Shown piece after piece: positions 1 to 12,100 of a DNA stretch of 64,000 nucleotides. This DNA comes from Nelumbo lutea. Its lineage: Eukaryota > Streptophyta > Magnoliopsida > Proteales > Nelumbonaceae. A program made the position numbers and the translations under genes. Where the stretch lies: positions 211,867,848-211,931,847 of the forward strand of contig JAKGHH010000001.1 of NCBI GenBank assembly GCA_022828595.1, in the 5' to 3' direction. Each line of letters opens with the position of its first letter. Position 1 is the stretch's first letter. The notes beneath the pieces are model-generated. The model did not search any database and was not told the origin of the DNA. It worked only from the letters and a program-made list of their open reading frames with translations.

Positions 1-347
1 TTCATCATGTGCGGCACAAAGATTTGTGTGACAAGTTGGGCATGATTGACATCTATGCTCCAACTTGAGGGGGAGTGTTGGAATAATGTTAGAATAACTT
101 AGTTGCAGTTGTTAGGGCCTGTTTGTCCAAATTAAAGTGTTTTTTATTTCTGTTATGTCTGTTATTATACTTAGGGGCACAAGGGTCTTTTCTCTTGTTA
201 TTTTCTGTCGCCATATATATATTAAATAAACACTGGCGCCGCCAGTACTGTTGCATTGCAAACCCTCTCTTTTCTCCTCTCTTCTCTTCTCTTCTCTTCT
301 CTTCTCTTCTCTCCTCTTTCACCTATCTCTGGCCGGCTACACTGTCA
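1..347 (+). mobile_element. 3' end of a Ty1/Copia retrotransposon with its 3' LTR
   Basis: Bases 3-69 encode the last residues of a Copia RNase H region, ending DKLGMIDIYAPT and a stop. The same kind of ending ([11 protein letters not shown]) closes the full Copia element at 12,112-17,726. A purine tract, GAGGGGGAG, follows at about 67-75, and the 3' LTR begins TGTTGGAATAATG at 76. I end the LTR at CA 346-347, because from about 348 the sequence matches the inside of another repeat (18,680 onward). The LTR holds a CT-rich stretch at 265-315. The rest of the element lies off the left edge. It is a different lineage from the other two Copia elements here, since the LTRs do not match. Confidence 0.8.
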
Positions 348-1622
348 AGAGGTATGTTGGAGCAATTTAGGATATTACCTAAGTGGGTGATCAAAGTGAT
401 AGGATTAACCCCTTTGTCAGACAAAGTGATTAGGGTTTACACTCTCTCTAATGGAAACCTAAAACTGCAAGTAGTGGATTTCAACAGTATTTGAAATCGG
501 ATTTGCAAAATGTATTTATACATATATTATTTTTTGAAAAAGGTTTGCAAAAGGTTTTAATCCTAGGATCTATCTGAGCAAAGGGTGTGACACTGCATCT
601 TGCAGCCAAGGAAGAGGTCATTCCCTGTAAGCAGTGTTTTGATTATTTATGGCTGAGAGGTTAAGGGCAAGAGACCATTAGAGGGCCGATAACCTAATGG
701 GATTTATCTTACATTAGTCCATTATCCTTTGGTTTCATAGGATGGTTGAACCCGAGGATCACTTATATTTAAGTGTTGGGCCCAATTTGTTTGGCTCAAG
801 AGTTCACTGCCCTTGGGCAATGAATTCGGCCTATCTCTATCTAGAGATGGGATAAACCCATGTGGACTTATGTGAGACAATTTGTGGGTCCCACACCATG
901 CAACAATTGGGCCTAAGAAGCCATGCAATGCCTATGTATGTGAACTATTAAAGAAAATGGGCCTTACACTCATTACTACTATGACTAGTTAAAGAGGTCA
1001 CATGACAAATTAAATTGTCATGTGGCATGGATCTTATATGGGTATGAAAATGGGTATGGAGCTCCATCTTAATTGAGACATTAAATTTTAATCCAAATAT
1101 GGTTTGGATTAAGTCCTTATCCAATTAAGAAAGAGCTCTATAAATAGGGATTAGAGGGAGGGGGTGAACCATTCAATCTCTCCACTCTAGTTCAAAGTTC
1201 AAACCAGCCTTGGTGATGGCTGATTCTCATCACTCCCCTGCTGTATTATTGAAGAAAAACATCAGAGAACATCAGAGAACATAACTGTGTCAAGCCCAAA
1301 CAGTTGGGTCTCAATTTGGCAAGAAAGGTGTTGCTGATTCGACTTCACACATACAGCTATGCCATTCAGTTGGAAGTCGATTTGGGTTTGATATTGAGCA
1401 TAAACTACCACTCTGGGAGCTGCATATTTTGGACTCCGTATCAGGTATGATCAGTTTAAATTAGGGTTTCAAATCTGGTCCGATTCAATGCAAGTTCGAT
1501 CCAGTAATTCAAATTTCAAAATACTGAGAAATCGGTTCTCGGGTCGGATTGATTTCTTTTTTTAATTTGGCCAACAACTGGAACAAATTTGGTCATATTT
1601 AGTTAAGAGTTCAGCCCTTTCA
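348..1622 (+). mobile_element. Right part of a ~1.75-kb solo-LTR-like repeat, copy A
   Basis: This stretch aligns along its length with 18,680-19,971. Shared landmarks, in order, are GGTATGTTGG, GATAGGATTAACCCCTTTGTC-like text, AAGTGTTGGGCCCA, AACCCATGTGG, TCCGTATCAGGTAT and an end in CTTTCA. The distances agree (about 1,271 against 1,289 bp), so the Copia LTR at 76-347 was inserted inside this copy. Copy A has a TATA-like TATAAATAG at 1,138-1,146 that copy B lacks. No protein-coding content. It lies in the unfinished last visible intron of the RabGAP gene. Confidence 0.7.
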
Positions 1623-1960
1623 ACAGAGAGAACAATTGCAAAAGGGGGGGAGGGGGGGAAGTCTCTAAGCTAACGCCTACGCCTGGGCTGAGGCACAAAG
1701 TGCACTAGGTGCACACCTAGGCACACCAAGCACATGCCTTTTCAAAGGAGCTGTGACTGGGCCTAAGCAAGGCATATGCCTTCAAATGCACTTCGTCTGT
1801 GTACCAACCCAGATACACCTTTTAAAATCACTGATCTTACCATCTCACAAGTGAGAAAGAAATATACAGAAACACCCCCTCTAATGGGTTCAACCCAGAA
1901 AACGGAATATACATCAGTAAATGCAAAAGAATACTATAATGGAAGAAGATTCCCCCAATT
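1623..1960. other. Intronic sequence with a CCTAGGC-rich repeat fragment
   Basis: Bases 1,665-1,780 carry repeated GCCTAGGC-like words (CACCTAGGCACACC and relatives). The same wording marks the ends of the hAT-like elements at 27,509-28,681 and 51,819-52,485, so this may be a broken end of that family. I see nothing else here. Confidence 0.35.
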
Positions 1961-2340
1961 CAACTCCAATCTTTCAACCCTTCCTCTAACTGGACTATCA
2001 GCAATTGCATTAACAAACTGAGTCCACCTGAATAACATGTTCACCCTGGGTGCTAGATCCATGGTCTCTCTGATGTGGTGAAACTGTTATAGTAACCCAG
2101 GGAAACCATCTCTGCAACATTGAATAATCACCCTCCACCTCCACTTGCTCTTCTCCAACAAGAGATAAGAGTCTAAGGTCATGAAGCAGTTTGTCCCTGG
2201 TCTATCTGAGTATCCGGCTGGGAATAGTGTGTGCCAGTAGGATGTCTCCTGCATTTCCATTGGTCCCAGATTCCCCAAAGAACAACCACCAAAATTGAAT
2301 ATGGCACTCCTTGGGGTGGGGGATCCAATCATAGAACACT
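1960..2340 (-). pseudogene. LINE RNase H domain relic
   Basis: On the minus strand the segment reads FNFGGCSLGNLGP, matching the plant LINE RNase H opening FN(V/F)DGSSLGNPGP. After frame changes it continues with VEVEGDYSMLQRWF, matching the V(E)GDS...WF stretch, and then FVNAIADSP, matching ANA(M/I)ADSLA near the domain end. The active-site Asp of the first motif is replaced by Gly, and at least one frameshift separates the blocks. No reverse transcriptase is attached, so this is a 5'-truncated, decayed copy inside the RabGAP intron. Confidence 0.65.
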
Positions 2341-2946
2341 ATTTGATGGTAGATCATGCCATAACATCCCAGGTCCAAACAAGATCATCAAATTATAATA
2401 ACTTAACTCCTGTCTTGACCTTAGCCAATGCACCACCCCGATAGTGATAATATGAAATAACAACCCCCTCTATCCATTGTAATGTTGTCCTATGAAGTTT
2501 CCTCCTGTCTCTCCTTTCAGGTTAGAATTAGAGATAGAGAAAAACAAGGATGTGTTTAATCTCCTGGAAAACTAAGAGATTTCTATCTCCTTGTTTTGCT
2601 ACTTAAGTTGTGCACTATTCCAAGAGGATGTTGATTATGATTTGCCATCCGAACAATGTGGTAATTCTCTGCTGTATGTAAAACTCTACATACCCTACAA
2701 TCTACTGAATGTTAAGGTCCACTGTACCAATCTCTCCATATACCTAGTGGGTCTAGTAATAGTAACTCCACAAGAGCCAGTGGTGTAATTACTGTTACCT
2801 TGCACACATAAGCCAGGAAGGTCCATATGGCCCAATCAAAATAATTATTTCCCCTATCAAAATCTGTCTCATGGATATTTTATAGTTCAGACCATAAAAT
2901 TTGCACAATAATACTATTTGAAGTGACAAAGGCTAGAGATACAAAC
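2341..2946. other. Intron sequence, nothing recognised
   Basis: This is part of the intron downstream (to the left) of the exon at 2,947-3,147. I searched for the next conserved TBC segment (MMWAADFD-like) on the minus strand and did not find it. No clear repeat. Confidence 0.5.
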
Positions 2947-3147
2947 CTCCCACATACAAAGAACCTCATTGAATGACAACTCTCGACGGAAAAGCACCAA
3001 CAGCATTCGGAAAGCAAAATGAAGACTTTCAGCTCCTATTTGTGATAAATGTGCAAACATTTCCCTGTCAGTAAGTTCCAAGATATTCCACAATGCTTGC
3101 AACTGCTTTATAACTCCAGCTGGACCTTCTGTTTGAAAATTTTCCCT
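2947..3147 (-). CDS. RabGAP exon 8 (TBC domain, C-terminal half)
   Basis: The exon is 201 nt, in phase 0. The acceptor is CTTCCAG before AGGGAAAATTTTC (RENFQ) and the donor is GTTTGT after ATGTGGGAG (MWE). It encodes [17 protein letters not shown], then [20 protein letters not shown] and [18 protein letters not shown], typical of the second half of a TBC domain. The family sequence continues with MMWAA, which must come from an exon left of the window or lost in the transposon-filled intron. Confidence 0.9.
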
Positions 3148-6100
3148 CTGGAAGAGATAAAAACATAGCAGTATAAGAGAATAATAGACAAGCAGACAAA
3201 AAAATAGTAATAAATCAAGATATTTGTCATGTATGAAGGTACCATTCTCCTCAAAAGCATCTCAAAGCACCAAAATGCATCTGCATTATCCTCATAGAGG
3301 ACAACAAAAGGAGACAGCAAATCGCTCATACCTATAATCAGATTGTCAAAAGACATAGCAACTCAAATTTCAAAGTCGGTACGAGAAAAGTTGATTATTA
3401 ATAGTTCTATTATGAATTTAACAAAGGAAATAATTCAGAACTTAGGAAATATTTATTATGAGTCAATGAAAAAGGGACAGCATGTAACCTTGGCAGTACC
3501 CAGTAGCAGGATCAACCCATGCATAAACAGCAAGAATGTCTGACAACCTAGCTAGGTTCTTTGCATCCTCATAAAACTCTAGATTGCTATCTGTTCTTAC
3601 AACATCAACAACTGTAAAAAGCAAAGATTCCAGCTTGAGATGCAAAAGCCAAAAGAAAAAAAAATAATCAAGAAATTCAATTGTAATATAAATAAAATTC
3701 TAACATCAAAATAGAACATCAGAATGTGTTTACCTATCTGGTGAAGAGTCCAAAGCCACTCAGAAACTCTGTCTTCACTAACACTTCCTTCTTGAGTAAT
3801 GGTTGCATTCATCATTATTGTTTCCTGAACATCAGATATTCTAAGCCCATTTACTGCTTCAGTTTTGCATTCCAACTTTATTTCCTTGACTTCTTCTCTG
3901 TGGATATCCAATGTAGCCATCTCAGTTTCAGGGTTCCTTGCATGTGAGACACCATCAGATGGTGAACCATTTGACTCCATAATTAGATCTATGTTATTAC
4001 TAATTTGAAAGCTGTGCATGTTTTCATCAGGCCATCTCAAGTCTGCAGATAGTCTATCATTATGCAATTCAGATTCTTTCTTATCCCTGTCACTTTGTTC
4101 AAACAAATCTGTGACAGGTAAAGGAGGAAAGTCAAAATAAGACTCATTTATGTATTTTGATACATGAACTTCTTCCCCTGGCGTTGGGGAAAAGCAATTG
4201 TAAGGACCAGAAGAAGGCATAGGACATGAAGAGTCATATGCCGCACCATCTGTGCTTCCCATAATGCTGATAATGTCAGCTGAATCGCTAGAGCTGTCCC
4301 CTTGGCATGTGTATGATGTATCTATATGGTTATTATTACAATCACAGTAAGTCTCTATTTCATTAGTTGTATCATCAAAATCTTGTCTACTCTCTGCTTC
4401 CGCTTCCCTTTTACCACTTTCTTTAGACACTCTCCTCATATCCATCACTTTTGACCCCACAACATAGGCAAGAGAACCAGTACCAATGCTTGAATGCATC
4501 ATTTGGCACTGTTTAATTAAATCCATGTATCGGTTCCTGCAATAAAATGCCATAAGTATATTTTTTTAGTCATAATGTTAAGAAGTAAACTAGATCTAAT
4601 AATATTCACTTATCAGCAGAAAGCATTACAGTATCATAAATAGACACCAAATCATGAAGAACAATAAGTATTTTTTGCAAAAAGAACATGAATAATACTA
4701 TTGAGTCATGACTTGGGACATAACCTTTTTTTCTTGATAATTGTTAAGAGGCATGAGACCAAGGGTAGCTTGGTCTCTTCATTTATTTTTATGTTTTAAT
4801 ATTAGCTTAAGTTCTGCCGACTTCATCATGGGCAAAACTGTCCTTTTCAATTTACCCTAAAATCTATAAATAGTGAAGGTAGATTAGGGATAAGCAAATT
4901 GGGGTTAAGAAATATCTTACTTCTTAAGAAGTAGTTGTGGAGATTCCTGATTGAATCTGATAGACTATGGCACACTGTGATAAGGAGCACCCATGAGCAA
5001 CGCCTAATGGGTGGGACGCAAACCTAATGGCTAGAACCTCCAATAGCCTCTCCTTGAAAAGCCATCCTTTCTTGCTTAACTATGTTCCTTTGTCAAAAAA
5101 TTGCTGCTTGCAAGGAAATAAAGGTTTCGAAATGACATCTGGTGGGGTGAGCAGCCTCTTAGACAAATTTCACTATATAATTTTTGCTCTATCTTTAACT
5201 AAAAATGAGCCTTCATCTGTTTGCTACTCTGTCCAATCATGGCCTGGTTTGGAATCTTGTTTTAAGGGGAGGGTTGAAGGATGAGGATTCTCTTGAAGTT
5301 TTGAAGCTGATTTCTTCTTTGGAGTATTTTATACCTAACATTTTCAAAACTCGACACTTGTATTTGGTCCCTGAGTTGCTCAGGCTCTTTCATTTGTGCA
5401 TCTTTCTTCAAAGTACTCTCTCAGGGGGCTATTCCACTTTCACATGATGATTTGCCTGTTAACACGATTAGGAGAGAGCCAGTTCCTCCTAAAATCAGGA
5501 CATTCTGCTGGGAGGTGTGTCACATGAAGATCAATACTTGTAATGTTTTACAAAAGAAAACGCCAACATGATACTTATCTCCCAATCTGTGTTTCCTTTG
5601 TCAAGCTTGCAGTAAATCTTCGTTCCATTTACTAATCTCCTATTAGTTTGTGTCAGCAATTTGGGATTTTTTTCTCTTTTCACTATTTGGATGTAGATGG
5701 AGTCCACCTTTGTCTCTGAGAGATCTGTTCGAAGATATTTTTTTCCACACCCAGGATAACCTGGTATAGGGGGTGCCTTTAGTGATAGTCAAGGTCATTT
5801 CCTACACTTGTATTCGAGGCTGATAGGGCATGGGGACTACACAAGAGTGGAACTTCTGGCAGTCCTTCAAGGCATCAAATTGGCTAAAACTCTAAATTAG
5901 GACAATTTGGTGATTAAGATAATTCTAAGGTGGTAGTGGGGTGGTTGAATGGAACCAAAGGACCATGGAAATGTAAGGACACTTTGAGAGAGATCCAACC
6001 ATTGATAAGAGAGATGACAATTAACCTCAGTTGGGTAAAGAGGTCTGCCAACTGCTTAGCTGATGCTCTTGCTAGGCAAGGAGTACAAAGCAGAAATCTA

Positions 6101-9100
6101 TTTTGGGGTTAGTCCTTTCGGGGGAATGAATGTATGTTAAAGGATAGTGGACAAGGTAGCACGGGGTCCAACCAACCAGGAGAGACATGCTGCCAAATTT
6201 CTTTGTATGTTAACTTATTACGTACTTCTTGTACTGTTGTACGATTACCATTGTACAATTCTATTTTTAAGCAATAAAGTTTCAGTTAATGAGCAAAATA
6301 AATAAATAAATAAATAGTGAATCAGTCAGCTGATGGGGAAAACATTCTGTTCTTCTCAACCACTTTTTTTTTGATAAATATGTACTTCTTGGACTGTTTG
6401 TTTTGATCATAATTCATAAAAAAAAAAAAGAACTTGAGTAGAATTAGGGTTTCCCTATTCAGGGTATATAAGTATGCATTATGTTTGCCGAAACCCCTTA
6501 ATTATATTCCTTGAAGGAAATACCCTTTGATTTTGATCTTATGTGAAAGAGCTACTTTGTAAGGGTCAAACTCAACAACAGGAATAAGCAGTCCCGTCAT
6601 CTTGGACTCTTAGTGGGTTATACCCATGAGTGGGCCCCACAATTGGTAGATAGGTCATGGGACCCATACACCATTGGGTACCTATGTATTTAAATTTATA
6701 CATCTTAACAGCAAGTCCCGTTAATCGGTAAAAAGTGGGACCCACTATACTGATTTGGTGGTGGGCATCACCCACCTTAAATATTTTGACAGTGGACCCC
6801 ACTGACAGGTGGGACCCACTAGGTTGATTTGTTAGTGGGTGTGGCCCACTCTAAGATTTTAAACTTAAATATTTTGAAAGTGGGCCCCGCTGACAGGTGA
6901 GACCCACTAGGTTGAGTTGTTAGTGGGTGTGGCCCACTTTATGATTAAAACTTAAATATTTTGAAAATGGGCCCCATTGACATGTGGGACCCACTAGGTT
7001 GATTTGATAGTGAGCATGGCCCATTTTAAGGTTTTAAACTTAAAATATTTTGACAGAGGGCCCGCTAACAGGTGGGACCCACTTTAAGATTTAAAGCTCA
7101 AATATTTTGACAGTGGGCCCTACTGACTGGTGGGACCCACTAGTTTGATTTGTTAGTGGGTGTGGCCCACTTTAAGATTTAAAACTTAAATATTTTGACA
7201 GCGGGACCCACTAGGGATTTGATAATGGGCATGGCCCATTTTAAGGTTTTAAGCTTAAAATATTTTTATAGTGGGCCCTGCTGACAAGTGGGACCAACTA
7301 GGTTGATTTATTGGTGAGTATGGCCCACTTTAAGATTTAAAACTTAAATATTTTGACAGTGGGCCCTGCTGACAGGTGGACCCACTAGTTTGATTTGTTA
7401 GTGGGTGTGACCCACTTTAAGATTTTAAACTTAAATATTTTGATAGTGGGTCCCACTGACAAATGGGACCCACTAGGTTGATTTATTAGTGGGCATGACC
7501 CGCTTTAAGATTTTAAACTTAAATATTTTAACAGAAGGCCCCACTGACACGTAGGACCAACTATGTTGATTTAATAGTTGGCATAGCCCACTTTCACATT
7601 GTAAACTTGAATAATTTAACAGTGGGCCCCACTGATAAGTGGGACCCACTATGTTGATTAAATAGTGGGCATGGCCCACTTTAATATTTTAAGCTTAAAT
7701 GTTCTAACAGTGGGACCCACTATACTGATCTGATAGTAGGGCTCACTACAGCATTAACTCATCATTAAACTTTACTTTTGTATATAGTGAGTGGGATCCA
7801 CCAAGCCAAAAATGATTCAGCATTTTGTAACAGTGGATTATTCACTGCTAATTTTCCTTTGAGATGGATAAAATCCACTGAATTATTAAATCTTATTTTG
7901 GGTTTATAGTGGATGGGACCCACCAAACCAGCAATTATAACAGTGGGTCTACTATGTTGATTTCAAGAGTGGGTGATGACCCACCAATCAATTTATATTT
8001 GGCTTTGAATGTGGTGGACAGGATCCACCGATTGCAACACTGATATGCTGTTGCAAGGTAATTTGATGAGGACCCATTAAATCAGATAAGTGACATTGGA
8101 TATGGCCCACTAATCAACCTGCTTTAATGGTGGGTAAGAGCTACCGGACTAGCCCAAAGAAGATTAAATTAATCAGTGGGTAGGATCCACTAAATCAGAA
8201 CAAGTGATACTTGTCGTGAACAGTGGGTATGGCCCACTAATTAGCTTGTTTTAATGGTGGATAAGAGCCACCGAATTAGCCCAAATATGATTAAATCAAT
8301 TAGGATAAGTGATGTCTTCTGGAATAGTGGATATGGCCCACTAATCAGCCTATTTAAATGCTGGATAAGAGTCACTGAATTATCCCCAATGGTGATTAAA
8401 TTTTATAATGGGTAGGACCCACCATTAAACAGAACTCTAGAGGCTCCCCAGTATTAATCCCCTTTCTTATCTATTTTATACATTCTTTTTGTGGTGGATA
8501 GAATCCACCGGATATAAGAAAACAATTGAGACAAGAGTTGGAGTTCAACAGAACTCTAGAGAGAGAGAGAGATATGGATTGAGAATAGACTAAGTTTAGG
8601 GATAGAAGATAAGAGATAAAATAAAATAAAATAAAACCTGTACCTGTGTATATTTATCCTCTCAATCAGTAGAACTACAAATTCCCTCCTCTATTTTATC
8701 TCTTCCTCTCTCTTCTCTCCTTTTTCTCTTTCTCTTCACTGTTTTCTCTCTTTCTTCTCTCTTTTCTCTATCTGCCGCCTCTCTATCAGCCTGCCTTCTC
8801 TCTATTAATCCACCATTTTGCTCTTCTCTCCCCCTTATATAGAGGGAGACAGTTATAGGGTGGGGAGGTTAGAGCAACCCCCCACTCTTCATACGTGGGG
8901 TGGTTGCTTAACTTCCCCCCATAACCAAAGCACAACTTAAAAGTGGAGTGGGCCAGCTGTCAAATCCCCCCCCTCCAGCTTTATATTTATTTACATAATT
9001 TTTTTTACATCATATATTTTTAGTCCTAAACACTGTTGTACGATTACCATTGTACAATTCTATTTTCAAGCAATAAAGTTTCAGTTAATAAGCAAAATAA

Positions 9101-12100
9101 ATAAATAAATAAACAGTGAATCAGTCAGCTGATGGGGAAAACATTCTGTTCTTCTCAACCACTTTTTATTTTTGATAAAAGATAAGGTAAAATTTTATTC
9201 AAATAGCCAAAAATGGCAGATTACAACCAAGGCCCCTAAGACAAGGAGCCAAAACTCACTTTAACAACTACAATACATCATAACTCAAGAAAATTCCTAG
9301 ATCTCAGCTGAGAACAGAGGACTGAAGCCTGAAGGTCCTTCACCGCAGCCACACAGGAAACTAGCTTGCCAAAAGCAAAGGCAATCAAGCAATCTATGCT
9401 AGAGGCCTCATTTTGAAAGATCCTTCTATTTCTTTCTGTCCAGACTGTGCATAAGATGGCTGCAGGCGGGACACTCCAAATGCACTCCGCCAATTTAGAA
9501 CCACCCTTCAGCTCCCAACTCCATATCATGTCCAGAACTGAATAAGGCATACACCATTGCAGCCCTACCCCCGATAAAAAGTGATTCCATATTGCAGCTG
9601 TAACCAAACAGTGAATGAATAGGTGCCTGCCATCTTCCTCCATATCTCCACAAAGAACACACAGCTGGTCCTGAATCTGAACACCCCTTCTAACCAGGGA
9701 GTCTTTCGTAAGGCATCTATTGAGAGACACAGCCCAAACCAAAGCATTCACTTTTGAAGGCACAGAAGGGTTTCAAGTCTTCTCAGCTGGAATTTTTGGA
9801 AACACAGCTTCATTCAGAACCCCTGCAAAAGAGCTAACCAGGAAACTGCCATCCACACTAAACTTCCAGTTCCAAGAGTCCTAAGAAGACAAGTCAATGG
9901 ACTGCCTGTAAAGCAACCCCAAGAGATCAGCAACTTTCCCAATTTCCCAGTCCTGAAATTCTAAAGGAAGGGCTCCAAGTAATAGTGCCCCCACTCACTT
10001 CAAACTGACTAGCCACCAATCCATTCTGATTTTCCGCAATCTGAAATAGCTGAGGGAAGACTTCAGCCAGAGGTGTACTATCACACCAAGTATCCTTCCA
10101 GAACCGCAACCTACTCCCATTCCCCACCTTTAGAATTAGACCACTACTCATCCAAGGGAGAACTTCCATGACTTTTTACCACAGGGAGCAACCTAAAGAA
10201 TTCAATTGATTAGTGGATACCCAGTCCCCACTGTCAGTATCATATTTTGCTGCAATTAATTTCCTCCACCATCTGTCTTTTTCTTTCTCAAATCTCCAAA
10301 TCCATTTTCCCAAGAGAGCTTTATTAAACAACTTTAGCTTCCTAATCCCCAACCCCCCTTTCTCCTTAGGGCCACATATCTGATCCCAGTTAACCAGATG
10401 AAATTTCTTTTCCTCCTCCCATCCCCTCCAAAGAAAGACTCTCTGGATTTTCTCAATTCTTTGGGCTACTTTGACTGGAATTGGGAATAAAGATAAAAAG
10501 TAGGCCGAAAGGTTAGAGAGTGAGCTTTCTAGTAATGTGATTCTTCCCCCCAGCGATAGATACTTGGATTTCCAAGACATAAGATTCCTCTCCACTCTCT
10601 CAACCACTGGATCCCACACCACCGCAGAGGTACATTTAGCTCCAAGAGGGAGGCCAAGATAGGAAATAGGCAAATATCCAATCTGACCAGGTAAAATCTC
10701 CGTGAGCACTTCAAGATTCTCCACTTTGCCCACTGGAATCAGTCTACTTTTGGTCCAATTTACTCTCAAACCCGAAACCACTTCAAACCAACTAAGCACC
10801 CCCGGACTGCTCTTCTCAACCACTTCTTTTTCTCTTTTTTTTTCTTGGAAAATTTAACCATATTCCATTAGAAAAGGAAACAGTACATGAAAGGACATAC
10901 AAAGTAAGGGGAGAACCCCAAAGGTTTACAAAGGAGGAAGTCTATGTGATTTAGTTCCCCAGGAATCCAAGTTAGTCTTGCGTTTAAGAAGTCCAGAGAG
11001 TCTCTAGCCTCAGCCAGGTACTGGATCAATCTCCAAGGTCCCCCTCCTTGTCCCTTAACCATTTTATAGTATTTGCTGAGTCACCTGCAATGATTACGTT
11101 CTGAATTCCCAGGTTTTTTACTACTCTGATTCCCGTGAGGGAAGCCATCACTTCAGCCTTTGTATAGTTAGTCAGTCCAATTGGACTACTGAAGGTCCAG
11201 CAGATGTTACCCCGCTCATCCCTTAAAATGCCTCCTATGCCACCTGGGCCATGATTTCCTGGCGTGCTTCCGTAAAAGTTTAAAGTCACCACTCCTTCAC
11301 TGAGAACAGTGGGTTGTCTCTAGATTGCTTGTTGAGGGTGTGGGAGAAACAGATATGTGTGAACATCTCTGTAAGGTTATTGACTGAGAGACCTTTAAAT
11401 AGATGTAAATTAACAGCCCAGAGGTTACAAAGGTTAGTGATGTTTGAAATTAACTCTTTGAGGGGCCTGAATTTATTATCGAACAGGCATTTGTTTCTTT
11501 CCTCCCAAACACCCCACATTACTGCATGAAACACAGTTTGCCAATAGACATTACCTCTTTTGCTTAGGCCTAAACGTTGCCACTGATGCAAGAAATCCAT
11601 AATATGCTCAGAAATAACCCAATTAAATCCAGCCATCCTCAAACATGAGGAGAGATGAGTCTTCCCAGATTCTTTTTCTGAAGGAGGTAGCATGTATTTA
11701 ATCTCTGAAGACAAGCTTCCCAGACAAAGAAACAGACTCTTGAAGGGATATGGCTGCACCAGATCTTCTTGAAGGGGAAGGAGGAATTTTGCTCACCTGC
11801 AGTCAGAGCCTTGAAAAGAGACTTAGAAGAAAATTCGCCAATTGGGTGGAGAGTCCAAATTCAGGTGTTAGGGAAGGAGGGGGAGATGTAGACTTCTTTT
11901 AGGGCTTGAAATAAAGCAACCAAGTCAGATATCTGTGGGTCCCTTAGGGGTCTACTGAGGTGTAGGTTCAAGGTGTTTTCAGCAATGAGGTATGGAAGGC
12001 AGGAAGAAACAGTTGCTTCTTAGTCGAGGGAGAGGTTGAAGAGTCTGGGGAAAGAGGCAGCAAGGGTAGATTCTCCCCACCGAAGGTCTTTCCAGAATTT

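Noticed and set aside
123..494. Open frame of 123 codons across the left-edge LTR
   Set aside because: It crosses the LTR boundary and its middle is translated CT repeat (Leu/Ser/Phe); not a gene.
6595..7745. CRISPR-like regular repeat
   Set aside because: The units touch each other without unique spacers and diverge gradually; this is a plant minisatellite.
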